Below, in pieces: positions 25,028-31,489 of a stretch of 64,000 nt of DNA. Position 1 is the stretch's first letter. Each line of letters begins with the position of its first letter. The DNA comes from Ferrovibrio terrae_B (GTDB taxonomy: Bacteria; Pseudomonadota; Alphaproteobacteria; Ferrovibrionales; Ferrovibrionaceae), in the NCBI RefSeq assembly GCF_943371255.1, contig NZ_CALRUC010000007.1:5147-69146 (forward strand), in the 5' to 3' direction. The notes beneath the pieces are model-generated. The model had not been told where the DNA came from, did no database searches, and saw nothing but the letters and a program-made list of their open reading frames with translations. The translations under genes and the position numbers were made by a program.

Positions 25028-25404
25028 GCTCGGTAGCTGACCTTCTGGGCGAAGCGGACGCGCTGGATGGGGCTGCGGCCCCGCAGGCGGTTCCTGAGCC
25101 CACGCCAGCCGCTGGAGGCCCTGAGACGGACTCTGCGGCGGAATTGAAGCCCATTCTGGTACCGCTGGTCGGTATCGTGGCGAATGAGCTTTGCGATCGG
25201 CGGCGGGTCACCCGGCTGGAGGCGGACGAAACCGACCTGCTGGCCGAGGCTATGCTTAACCTGGCTGATGCCTATGACCTGAAGGTGAAAGACCCCAAGG
25301 TGGCGGCATGGCTCGGGTTGGGCGGGGCGGCGGCACTGATCTACAAAAACCGGCGCCAGTTGCCGGCACCGGAAGCGAAACCGGATGCTGCTGTCGCGGC
25401 CTAG
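25024..25404 (+). CDS. Hypothetical prophage protein with one C-terminal membrane segment
   Basis: A 126-residue protein starting at GTG, overlapping the previous stop by GTGA. The first 40 residues are Ala/Pro-rich. The middle is helical (ILVPLVGIVANELCDRRRVTRLEADETDLLAEAMLNLADAY), followed by a hydrophobic segment (VAAWLGLGGAAALIYKN). Its end overlaps the ATPase gene by 20 bases. A membrane-bound partner of the packaging ATPase is a reasonable inference from position. Confidence 0.62.
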   Translation: MSSVADLLGEADALDGAAAPQAVPEPTPAAGGPETDSAAELKPILVPLVGIVANELCDRRRVTRLEADETDLLAEAMLNLADAYDLKVKDPKVAAWLGLGGAAALIYKNRRQLPAPEAKPDAAVAA

Positions 25405-25975
25405 TATCGAGCTTTATTTCGGGCGGGGCGGGACAGGCAAAACCTGTCTCGCCCTTTCTCGTATCGGGCCGGCGCGCTCGATCCTGTTTGACATCAACGA
25501 GCAGGAAATCTTGGCGCGCCATGCTGTGGTCTGCACCACGGCGCGTGAACTTGTGCTTGCCCTGCAGGGCAATGCGCGGCGGATATGCTGGCGCGGTTTC
25601 GGCACGCTGGGGCCCGCTGCATTCGAGTTCGGCAATAAGGCAGCATGGGCCGCTGGGGACCTCGTTGTGTATTGGGATGAGGTCGATTTCATGATGGAGC
25701 CGTCGCATTGCCCGCCATGGGCCTATCGCCTGATCAATGCCGGGCGCCACCACGGCGTCACTATCAAGGCGACGGCGCGCCGCCCGGCAAGCGTTTCGCG
25801 GCATCTGACGGCCGGCGCAACCGCCGTCTATAGCTATGCCGTCACCGGAAGCCGGGACGTGGTCTATCTGGCTGATTTTTTCGGTCGGGATGCTGCGGCC
25901 GCATTGCCAAATTTAGGGCGAGGGCAGGCCCTGATTTGGACCGAACACGGCACCACACAGAAAAAAATCTATTAG
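25385..25975 (+). CDS. P-loop packaging ATPase (PM2 P9 / Zot / A32-like)
   Basis: A 196-residue ATPase. Walker A GRGGTGKT lies at 13-20 and Walker B LVVYWDEVDF at 93-102. After Walker B comes GRHHGVTIKATARRPASVS, which resembles the RHxxxDVIxxTQRPxxL-type segment of Zot and FtsK/HerA-family viral ATPases. It is shorter than most relatives. In PM2-type phages such an ATPase packages DNA at a special vertex; in filamentous phages Zot exports the virion. Position between rep and the capsid gene fits the first role. Confidence 0.82.
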   Translation: MLLSRPSIELYFGRGGTGKTCLALSRIGPARSILFDINEQEILARHAVVCTTARELVLALQGNARRICWRGFGTLGPAAFEFGNKAAWAAGDLVVYWDEVDFMMEPSHCPPWAYRLINAGRHHGVTIKATARRPASVSRHLTAGATAVYSYAVTGSRDVVYLADFFGRDAAAALPNLGRGQALIWTEHGTTQKKIY

Positions 25976-25994
25976 GCCGAAAATTCCTGCCTAA

Positions 25995-26016
25995 CACGTT
26001 ACGTACACGTAACGTG
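25995..26016. promoter_or_regulatory. Perfect palindrome at the early/late gene boundary
   Basis: CACGTTACG and CGTAACGTG flank a TACA loop, followed by ATTTTCCCCC. It lies 20 bases after the ATPase stop, in the only sizeable non-coding gap (128 bases) before the structural genes. It could be an operator for late transcription or a weak terminator. A second perfect element, GGCGCA-ATTG-TGCGCC, follows at 26059-26074. Confidence 0.5.
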
Positions 26017-26103
26017 ATTTTCCCCCTTACAAGATGGGTCTAAGCCCGCTCCCTGCATGGCGCAATTGTGCGCCGCTAACTGGGGCTCTAAGGGGGCAAC
26101 AAA

Positions 26104-26193
26104 ATGGGCGACATTAAGAAGTATCTCGTGCTGGGCGCTGTGGTCATCGCCGCGCTGGTGGTTCACCAGAAGTACGTGCAGGGCAAAATCTAA
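26104..26193 (+). CDS. 29-residue membrane peptide, prophage
   Basis: MGDIKKYLVLGAVVIAALVV followed by HQKYVQGKI: one membrane helix with Lys residues on both ends. AGGGGG precedes the ATG by 7 bases. It lies directly before the capsid gene. Membrane peptides of this kind line the internal lipid bilayer in PM2-like virions. Confidence 0.65.
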   Translation: MGDIKKYLVLGAVVIAALVVHQKYVQGKI

Positions 26194-26236
26194 AGCCCGC
26201 ATCGGAAACCGCGAAACCACTTAGAAGGAGCCTGAC

Positions 26237-27229
26237 ATGGGCATTCCGATGAAGCAGCTTGCCCACCTGGGCGAGATTACCTATGCCAGCGGCGCGCGAG
26301 TGCCGTTCAATATCCCGCGTCTCGGCGTGCTGTTCATGCTGATGCTGCGGCTCAAGTTCACCATCACGAATGGCGGCACTGCCGCCGCGGCGCCTTTCCA
26401 CCAGACGTTGGCGCGCATCATCAAGAAACTTGAACTGACGGTGAATGGTCGCGATACCATCGTGAACCTGTCGGGCTTCTCGCTGGCCAGTCTGGCGTTT
26501 CTCGACAACGGCATCATCGGCAAGGGCATGGGCTCGACTGTCGTGCTGACCGGCTCGGCCGCGACGCAATACACCGTGCATCTGCCGCTGTGGCTGGCTT
26601 GCCCGCGTGGCATCCGTCCGGACGATACCGGTCTGGATTTCCGCAAGGGTATTGAGGCCGTTCTGAATGTCGAATTCGCCAACAGCGATTGCTCGGACAT
26701 CTACGGCACGCCCAACAGCGCCGCGATCAGCGGTGTGACATGCGAGATTTCGGCGCTGTCAGAGCTCGATCCGCCCGCGCTGGCCGATGGCAAGCCGCAG
26801 TCGTACGCGGTTCGCACACTCGATCAGATCGTGACGGAACTGACTGCCAGCAATTCGGCACTGCAAATCCCGCTCGATAAAGGTTCGGGCGTCTTCATCC
26901 GTTCGGTGATGATGGAAACGCTTGCTGCTGACGTGGCTGTGGATACCATTTTGGCCAACGGCATGGTTGAGCTCGGCGTTGGCAATGTGGTGATCGACAA
27001 GGTGAAGGCCGAGGCGATCAAGAACGTCAACTACATCGACGGTCGTGCCACTGAGCAGACTGGCGTCTATCAGCTGTTCAAGCCGATTTTCGGCTCCGGC
27101 CAGACCATGGTTCCGACCAAGGGCCTGACGTCTGATCTCGTGCTGAAGCTCGACGCGACTAAGGTGTCTGGCGTCAACAAGATCATCACTACCCGCGAAG
27201 GCTTCCGCGACCTGATCGCGTTCGGCTAA
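26237..27229 (+). CDS. Probable double jelly-roll major capsid protein
   Basis: A 330-residue beta-rich protein with the strongest ribosome site in the prophage (AGAAGGAG, 7 bases ahead of ATG), as expected for the most abundant virion protein. The N-terminal part (PFNIPRLGVLFMLMLRLKFTITNGG, HQTLARIIKKLELTVNGRDTIVNLSGF) has the look of tailless-phage P2-type capsid proteins. It also has a second set of strands after residue 170 (YAVRTLDQIVTELTASNSALQIPL). Length suits two jelly rolls. The assignment rests on position, size and strand pattern and needs structure prediction to confirm. Confidence 0.75.
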   Translation: MGIPMKQLAHLGEITYASGARVPFNIPRLGVLFMLMLRLKFTITNGGTAAAAPFHQTLARIIKKLELTVNGRDTIVNLSGFSLASLAFLDNGIIGKGMGSTVVLTGSAATQYTVHLPLWLACPRGIRPDDTGLDFRKGIEAVLNVEFANSDCSDIYGTPNSAAISGVTCEISALSELDPPALADGKPQSYAVRTLDQIVTELTASNSALQIPLDKGSGVFIRSVMMETLAADVAVDTILANGMVELGVGNVVIDKVKAEAIKNVNYIDGRATEQTGVYQLFKPIFGSGQTMVPTKGLTSDLVLKLDATKVSGVNKIITTREGFRDLIAFG

Positions 27230-27239
27230 GGGGGCGCCA

Positions 27240-27488
27240 ATGGATTTCGGGGATATCCTGAAGTCTGCGGCGAATGCGGCCGGCGATTACTTCGCCGGCC
27301 GCACTGCGTCGCAGCAGTCGGCCGCGTCACAGAATGCGGCGGCAAACCTCGCCCTGATCCAGCAGGGCAATGCGCAGCGCCAGATTGAGCTCGGCGCTCA
27401 GACGCAACAGGCCACCATGCGTTATGTCGCTATCGGCGGCGTGGCGCTGGTCGTGGTGCTGCTGCTTATGCGAAACAAGGCGCTGTAA
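27240..27488 (+). CDS. Small virion-membrane protein candidate, 82 residues
   Basis: The N-terminal two thirds are Ala/Gln/Asn-rich and probably helical (SQQSAASQNAAANLALIQQGNAQRQIE). The C-terminus is a membrane helix (YVAIGGVALVVVLLLM) followed by RNKAL. Located 10 bases after the capsid gene. Likely a minor structural protein anchored in the internal membrane; no sequence family recognised. Confidence 0.65.
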   Translation: MDFGDILKSAANAAGDYFAGRTASQQSAASQNAAANLALIQQGNAQRQIELGAQTQQATMRYVAIGGVALVVVLLLMRNKAL

Positions 27489-27490
27489 TC

Positions 27491-27970
27491 ATGTGGATGA
27501 CACTCATTCCGGCTGCGGCTTCTCTGGCATCTGCTGCTCTCAGTAAGGGCGGCGGAAATGATGGCGGCAATTTCGGTGGTGGCGGCGGCGGTGGGCTTGG
27601 GGGTCTCAGCAGTATGTTGCCGGGATTGGGCGGCGGTGGCTCGACGAAAGTCACCACTTCCGTTTCCCAAAACACTTCAATCACGAACAACCCGGTAATC
27701 GCCAATTATATTGGCGACAGCGGCGGGATTGAGGCAAACCCCTGGGGCAGTTCAAACGGTTCTGCGCCGGCCACGGCGACCGCGACAGATACGCGGCCTA
27801 ACACTGGCTACCTGCCGAGTGCCTGGAATGGCGGTTATACCGCGCCTTATGGCGATCAGACGCTGATCCCGCGCACCGGCAATGCGCTGTCACCGGCCGG
27901 CGATGATGGCGGCATGCTGGCGGTTGCTGCTGCTGCTGGCCTCGGCTTGTTGTTGCTGTTTAACGATTAA
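27491..27970 (+). CDS. Glycine-rich structural protein with C-terminal membrane helix
   Basis: A 159-residue protein. Residues 20-50 are dominated by Gly. The next block, TKVTTSVSQNTSITNNPVIANYI, is Thr/Ser/Asn-rich and resembles a block in the protein encoded at 28267. The C-terminus is a membrane helix (GGMLAVAAAAGLGLLLLF). Probably a membrane-anchored minor capsid or spike-base component. Confidence 0.65.
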   Translation: MWMTLIPAAASLASAALSKGGGNDGGNFGGGGGGGLGGLSSMLPGLGGGGSTKVTTSVSQNTSITNNPVIANYIGDSGGIEANPWGSSNGSAPATATATDTRPNTGYLPSAWNGGYTAPYGDQTLIPRTGNALSPAGDDGGMLAVAAAAGLGLLLLFND

Positions 27971-27973
27971 GTC

Positions 27974-28270
27974 ATGCATCTGCCGCCGAACGGATTGCAG
28001 TCTCTCGTATGCCAGCGCCCGCATTATGCAATTGCATATGAGCAGGCTGGTGACGTGACGTTCGTTCACTGCCGAGTTGATCGCTGGAGCGCTATGGTCA
28101 GTCGGGCGCTGCGACGCGATTTCTATTCGCTCATGACTATGCGAATGGGTCCGCTGTACGCCTACAAGGAAAACCCGGATGCAAAGTTTATTCGGTTCGC
28201 CAATCGGATGGGCTTTCGTGTTTATCAGGTGTTCGGCGCGTGGGTTGTTTTTCGGCGAGACGAAGCATGA
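27974..28270 (+). CDS. Small GNAT-like protein of the prophage
   Basis: A 98-residue protein. The C-terminal stretch AKFIRFANRMGFRVYQVFGAWVVFRR resembles the final helix and strand of GNAT acyltransferases (x-FxxxxGFxx-aromatic), a pattern also seen in small internal proteins of other phages. The usual acetyl-CoA loop is not obvious, so a catalytic role is doubtful. It lies between two Gly-rich structural genes and overlaps the next by ATGA. Confidence 0.55.
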   Translation: MHLPPNGLQSLVCQRPHYAIAYEQAGDVTFVHCRVDRWSAMVSRALRRDFYSLMTMRMGPLYAYKENPDAKFIRFANRMGFRVYQVFGAWVVFRRDEA

Positions 28271-28590
28271 GTAGCGTGTTCGGTGGCGGTGGTGGTGGCG
28301 GGCAGACAACGACGGTCAGCAATTCCACGACTGTTACCGTCAATCCCGAGATTACGAACACCATCATCAACGACGACAGCCGCCTGCAGGCGCTGGTTGA
28401 TACGCTGGCGGCCGGCAATGCAGATCAGCGACAGGCGCTGACAATGCAGGCTGAAGCCGCTGTCGAGTTGGCCAGGGCTCAGGCGGCTGTTGCAGAAAAA
28501 AACGCAGGGACAATTTCTGACACGATTAAGTCAGCAGTTTTAACCGCCGTGATCGGCTTCGCCGTCACGCAAATGTTGCGGAGGGGCTAA
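28267..28590 (+). CDS. Glycine-rich structural protein, paralogue-like partner of the 27491 product
   Basis: A 107-residue protein beginning SSVFGGGGGGGQTTTVSN, then TTVTVNPEITNTIINDD, then a long helix (LVDTLAAGNADQRQALTMQAEAAVELARAQAAVAEKN), and a C-terminal hydrophobic segment (IKSAVLTAVIGFAVTQML). The Gly tract followed by TxxVSxxTxxTxNPxIxNxI recurs in the 27491 product. Start at 28267 chosen for its ATGA overlap with the previous stop. Confidence 0.65.
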   Translation: MSSVFGGGGGGGQTTTVSNSTTVTVNPEITNTIINDDSRLQALVDTLAAGNADQRQALTMQAEAAVELARAQAAVAEKNAGTISDTIKSAVLTAVIGFAVTQMLRRG

Positions 28591-28591
28591 G

Positions 28592-29191
28592 GTGGCTCGG
28601 AAAAATTATCGTGTGATCCCCGTCCCGCTCGATGTAGCGGGGAGTCGGTATTTCCCTGATCAGGGTGAGTACTTGCTGTTTGCATTCTCGCAGCGCCGTT
28701 CTGACCTGAGCCGGGTCGCGGATAGCGTCCTCAATATTCGTATCGGCACCGAGGGCGTTGATTTCGCGCCGATTGAACAGAACAGTTCTATTGCCGGCGC
28801 CTTCGATGGCTTCGAGCTGAGTTGGGCGGCGCAGTCTGGAGTCACGGCTTACATCTTCGTCAGTCAGGGGCCGGACGCGCTGCGCTTCCTGTCGCCGCCT
28901 GCAAAGCAGTTGGTGACGTCATCGGTCGGCACAACGCTCGCTACGAATGCGGTCTCGGCCGCGACTGCGGCGACATTGTTGTCGGCCGCGAATGCGCTGC
29001 GCCAGTCTGTCACGCTGCAGAACCGCGACACCACAAAGGATGTGGCAATCGGCGGTTCCGGCGTCACCATGGCATCGGGTTTTATTCTGGAACCCGGCGC
29101 CATCAAGACAATCGACAAAACCACGGCCGCGATTTATGGCCGCGTTGCGGCGGGCACCGCTGATGTGCGCGTGCTGGAGGAGCTGAGCTAA
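28592..29191 (+). CDS. Beta-rich virion protein, spike or vertex candidate
   Basis: A 199-residue protein starting at GTG behind GGAGGGG. Residues 1-100 contain alternating strands (YLLFAFSQRRSDLSRVADSVLNIRIG). Residues 125-199 (QSVTLQNRDTTKDVAIGGSGVTMASGFILEPGAIKTID, then AIYGRVAAGTADVRVLEE) match a small beta-sandwich found in many phage decoration and spike proteins. With no receptor-binding protein elsewhere, this and the next gene are the best candidates. Confidence 0.65.
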   Translation: MARKNYRVIPVPLDVAGSRYFPDQGEYLLFAFSQRRSDLSRVADSVLNIRIGTEGVDFAPIEQNSSIAGAFDGFELSWAAQSGVTAYIFVSQGPDALRFLSPPAKQLVTSSVGTTLATNAVSAATAATLLSAANALRQSVTLQNRDTTKDVAIGGSGVTMASGFILEPGAIKTIDKTTAAIYGRVAAGTADVRVLEELS

Positions 29192-29580
29192 TGTCAAGTT
29201 CTGCATTGAAGGCGCCGACGACTGTTGCGGCAAATATTTTGGCCGACTATGCCGCGCGAAAAATTGGCGCCAGCAGCGCCGGCACCGTAGCTCTCGGCGC
29301 TACCGCCGTGCAACTGATCAACCCGGCGTCGAATGTCAATGGCGCCATTGTCCGCACGGCCGCGCTCTATACCGTCTCGAATTGGGACAGCGCGCTTTAT
29401 AGCGGCACGTCAGCGCCTTCCAGCGCCAGCGATATGACCAAGCCGCTGTTGCTTTTCATCCTGCATGCACAGGGCACGATTATGCTGCCGGCACAAATTT
29501 ATCTTCCGCCTGGCTACGGCCTTTGGGCCATCGCTGGCGGTGGCACTAATCGGGCTTATTGCTCTTACGATCTTCTGTGA
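29191..29580 (+). CDS. Beta-rich virion protein, 129 residues
   Basis: Starts on the last base of the preceding stop (TAATG). It contains segments like INPASNVNGAIVRTAALYTVSNWDSALYSG and LPAQIYLPPGYGLWAIAGGG, which read as a compact beta-sandwich. The latter motif recurs in small phage surface proteins. Probably acts with the 28592 product at the capsid vertices. Confidence 0.6.
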   Translation: MSSSALKAPTTVAANILADYAARKIGASSAGTVALGATAVQLINPASNVNGAIVRTAALYTVSNWDSALYSGTSAPSSASDMTKPLLLFILHAQGTIMLPAQIYLPPGYGLWAIAGGGTNRAYCSYDLL

Positions 29581-29586
29581 GGAACC

Positions 29587-29724
29587 ATGGCTGACGAACC
29601 GCAGCAGGAAAGTCCGGATGATGTGGTCGGCGGCGGTGTTGAATGCCGGCCGAACGGTGACGTATTTGATCGCGTTTTTCTGCGCGACGGCCGCGTCATC
29701 GAAACCAAGCGGGGGCAGGAATGA
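29587..29724 (+). CDS. Small acidic prophage protein, 45 residues
   Basis: Begins ADEPQQESPDDVVGGG and ends VFLRDGRVIETKRGQE. The N-terminus is acidic and disordered; the C-terminus resembles a short beta hairpin. It overlaps the transglycosylase start by ATGA. No function can be assigned. Confidence 0.55.
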   Translation: MADEPQQESPDDVVGGGVECRPNGDVFDRVFLRDGRVIETKRGQE

Positions 29725-30263
29725 AGATGTTCTTGGGCGCTGCATTGCTAGGCGTGGCTGCGTGGCTTGGCTTTGCGCGACGGGCGGAGGCGGCAGTTGA
29801 TGGGGTGACGCTGCCGCCTTCCGACCCGACCGAGGCGAGCCCGGCGCTGGTTGCGTCCGGGCCGTCAGCCTATGCAGCGATTGCGCGGCAGGCGCTGGGT
29901 GAAATGGGTAATCCATTCGATCTGCCGTTGATCATGGGGCTGATGCAAACGGAAAGCTCTTTCAATCCGCGCGCTGTGTCGTCGGCTGGTGCCATGGGTC
30001 TCATGCAGGTGATGCCTTTCGTCGCTGTTGATCGCGGCTATGACCCGAACGCGATGTTTGACCCGGAGCAAAATATTCGCTGCGGCATCGCACATCTTGT
30101 GTGGACGCGGAATTATCTGATGCCGCTGGGCAAGGGCGATCTGAGTTCGGTCCTGTCCGCCTATAACGGTGGCGTCGGCAACGTGTCGCGCGGCTGGTTT
30201 AATGCCGGCTACGTCAGCAAGGTCATCGCCTATCGCGACAATTGGGCGGGTAGGGTGGCGTGA
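29721..30263 (+). CDS. Lytic transglycosylase (SLT domain) of the prophage
   Basis: Cleaves peptidoglycan during entry or exit. In this 180-residue protein, residues 1-24 are a membrane anchor or signal segment. The SLT fold follows with the catalytic Glu at about 78 in LMQTESSFNP, then AGAMGLMQVMP, and AYNGG near 147-151. Membrane-containing tailless phages carry such an enzyme in the virion. Location in the late operon, just before holin-like genes, suits either virion entry or host lysis. Confidence 0.88.
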   Translation: MKMFLGAALLGVAAWLGFARRAEAAVDGVTLPPSDPTEASPALVASGPSAYAAIARQALGEMGNPFDLPLIMGLMQTESSFNPRAVSSAGAMGLMQVMPFVAVDRGYDPNAMFDPEQNIRCGIAHLVWTRNYLMPLGKGDLSSVLSAYNGGVGNVSRGWFNAGYVSKVIAYRDNWAGRVA

Positions 30264-30406
30264 TGCTGCAGGATGCTTTTCTGGTGGCGCAGACTATCGG
30301 TGGCGCGGCCAGCGTGCCGCTGCTGGTAATCCTGTGGCGGCTCGACCGTCGCATTTCCAAACTGGAAACTATCGTTGAACTGATCCTGCTGAAAGAGAGG
30401 GTGTGA
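30263..30406 (+). CDS. Small membrane protein with coiled-coil tail, holin-like
   Basis: A 47-residue protein: a membrane segment (GGAASVPLLVILWRL) followed by a charged amphipathic helix (DRRISKLETIVELILLKERV). Its ATG shares a base with the transglycosylase stop (TGATG). Small size, single helix and place beside a transglycosylase fit a holin or spanin-like role, but this is inference. Confidence 0.6.
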   Translation: MLQDAFLVAQTIGGAASVPLLVILWRLDRRISKLETIVELILLKERV

Positions 30407-30630
30407 TGGACTGGCTTAAAAAGCGTATTGGCGAGCGCACGACTTGGGTCGGCCTCGCTTCGATCATTGCTGGCGTCGGCCAGATTGCCAAGGTGAGCGA
30501 AGCGCCGGCCGTTGCCGATGCCGTCGCCAATGTTGGTGTGGCTGTGTCTACCGGCACCGTGGACCCCATGTCGCTGCTGATCACGGGCCTCGGCACGTAT
30601 CTGATCGGCATGCGTGACCGGGCGAAGTAA
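30406..30630 (+). CDS. Two-helix membrane protein, holin candidate
   Basis: A 74-residue protein with two hydrophobic segments (TWVGLASIIAGVGQIAKV and SLLITGLGTYLIGM) separated by an Ala/Val-rich stretch and ending RDRAK. The arrangement resembles class II-type small holins. The ATG at 30406 overlaps the previous TGA; a GTG one codon earlier is possible. Confidence 0.62.
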   Translation: MDWLKKRIGERTTWVGLASIIAGVGQIAKVSEAPAVADAVANVGVAVSTGTVDPMSLLITGLGTYLIGMRDRAK

Positions 30631-31052
30631 TGCCGAGCGCGGTAGACATCGGCATCGGTGCGCCGCGCTATAACAGCGAGGCGGAGGTTCTGACGGCTAA
30701 GCCGTGGCTGCAGAACGTCCGCAGCGATGACGGCAGGCGGTGGATCGCCTATGACCCGGAGACGGGTCAGACGGTGATTGCCGGCCTGTTGGGTGATCTG
30801 GTGCTGGCACAGCGGGCGGCGGCGGGCGCCAGTGGCGGCCTGGCTGGTTTCGGCCTGACCAAGCAGGGCGAGTATTACGACGCCAGCGGCAACTTGATTT
30901 CGGCCTCTGTGTTCGGCGGCGGACTGCTGCCGTTGCCGGGGCTGGGTGCGCTGGGCTCGGGCAAGTACAAGTGGCTCATTTGGGCGCTGGTGGCCGCTGG
31001 CGTCGTGCTGATCGTATCCAAGGGCTCGCGCGGTGGTCTGCGTCGGGCCTGA
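30630..31052 (+). CDS. Last plus-strand prophage gene, C-terminal membrane protein
   Basis: A 140-residue protein. The N-terminal half is soluble (AEVLTAKPWLQNVRSDDGRRWIAYDPETGQTVIAG). Then come Gly/Leu-rich stretches and a membrane helix (YKWLIWALVAAGVVLIV) with a basic end. It starts on the previous stop (TAATG). Possibly a virion membrane protein. Its last 178 bases overlap the antisense HTH gene from the right end. Confidence 0.6.
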   Translation: MPSAVDIGIGAPRYNSEAEVLTAKPWLQNVRSDDGRRWIAYDPETGQTVIAGLLGDLVLAQRAAAGASGGLAGFGLTKQGEYYDASGNLISASVFGGGLLPLPGLGALGSGKYKWLIWALVAAGVVLIVSKGSRGGLRRA

Positions 31053-31351
31053 CGCATTTTTGCGGTGACGCGGCGGACCTGACGGTCCGACAGATTGCAG
31101 CGGCCGGCTATGTCTGCATCGGTCAGGCCGGCGCGATAGAGCCGGCAGATTTCCCGGTCACGCTCAATTTCATTTTGCTTCCGGGTTTGCACGGCCGCTT
31201 TGCGTGCCGTGCTGAGCGCAGCATCCCGGTCTAGTTGCTCCGCGCGCGACATGAAGTAGTTGGCGATGCCGTTATAGGCATCTGCCAGTTGTCGAAGCTC
31301 GGACGCGCCAAGCCTGTGGATGATCCATTCTGGTATCACGCTACCGAGCAT
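30875..31351 (-). CDS. Second prophage HTH protein
   Basis: A 158-residue protein with a clear helix-turn-helix at 68-100 (EICRLYRAGLTDADIAGRCNLSDRQVRRVTAKM). A longer frame reaches 31468 through the att site into host DNA. I prefer the ATG at 31351, which keeps the gene inside the element. In the circular form its start would lie 17 bases after the stop of the other regulator, making a two-gene minus-strand operon. The C-terminal 60 residues are Pro/Ser-rich and lie antisense to the 30630 gene; the true stop is therefore less certain. Confidence 0.6.
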   Translation of the reverse strand: MLGSVIPEWIIHRLGASELRQLADAYNGIANYFMSRAEQLDRDAALSTARKAAVQTRKQNEIERDREICRLYRAGLTDADIAGRCNLSDRQVRRVTAKMRQARRRPPREPLDTISTTPAATSAQMSHLYLPEPSAPSPGNGSSPPPNTEAEIKLPLAS

Positions 31352-31412
31352 TGAATATGCCGGTAAACTAAGTGTTTCTGCGCCTCGATATCCGCCATTT
31401 AATGCGACGGCG

Positions 31413-31441
31413 TATTTTCCATAATATACATTATCCGATAT
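31413..31441. other. attR: reconstituted chromosomal dif site
   Basis: The right copy of the 18-bp repeat (31413-31430) continues into TTATCCGATAT. The full 28-bp site, 31414-31441, has arms ATTTTCCATAA and TTATCCGATAT around the centre TATACA. On the reverse strand this matches E. coli dif at 21 of 28 positions, including all six central bases and 9 of 11 of the XerD arm. The XerC-type arm is on the host side, so dif remains functional after integration. This marks the chromosome dimer resolution region. Confidence 0.85.
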
Positions 31442-31473
31442 ATTGATTAATCTCTCAGCGCCCTTCACCCAGT

Positions 31474-31489
31474 GTCAGTTGGCCGTAAG
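31474..31489 (+). promoter_or_regulatory. Candidate tandem operator of the neighbouring response regulator
   Basis: GTCAG and GTAAG lie 11 bases apart (one helical turn) about 46 bases before the DUF6134-like gene. The same pattern GTAAG-N6-GTAAG recurs at 34303-34318, before the hemolysin operon. OmpR-family regulators bind such direct half-sites. The spacing is seen; the binding is inferred. Confidence 0.35.

Larger units (their letters stand above)
21251..31430 (+). mobile_element. 10.2-kb tailless prophage (corticovirus/finnlakevirus-like) integrated at chromosomal dif
   Basis: The segment lies between two 18-bp direct repeats and holds about 27 small, tightly packed genes. It encodes an HUH Rep, an SSB-like protein, a packaging-type ATPase, a probable double jelly-roll capsid protein, at least nine proteins with single membrane segments, a lytic transglycosylase and two regulators. 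No integrase, terminase, portal, tape-measure or tail gene is present. Size and content match the PM2/FLiP body plan (about 9-10 kb circular genomes, internal membrane). Lack of a recombinase and the dif location point to XerCD-dependent integration. Family placement is inference; capsid homology needs a structure comparison. Confidence 0.85.

Noticed and set aside
21251..31430. Filamentous (Inoviridae) prophage interpretation, prompted by dif integration, a Rep and a Zot-like ATPase
   Set aside because: There is no small pVIII-like coat gene with signal peptide, no pIII-like adhesin and no pIV/secretin; instead a 330-residue beta-rich protein with a strong ribosome site and a lytic transglycosylase are present. 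Kept as the main alternative.
31352..31468. N-terminal extension of the right-end HTH gene through the att site into host DNA
   Set aside because: It would include codons read from dif itself and from host DNA; an internal ATG at 31351 keeps the gene within the element.
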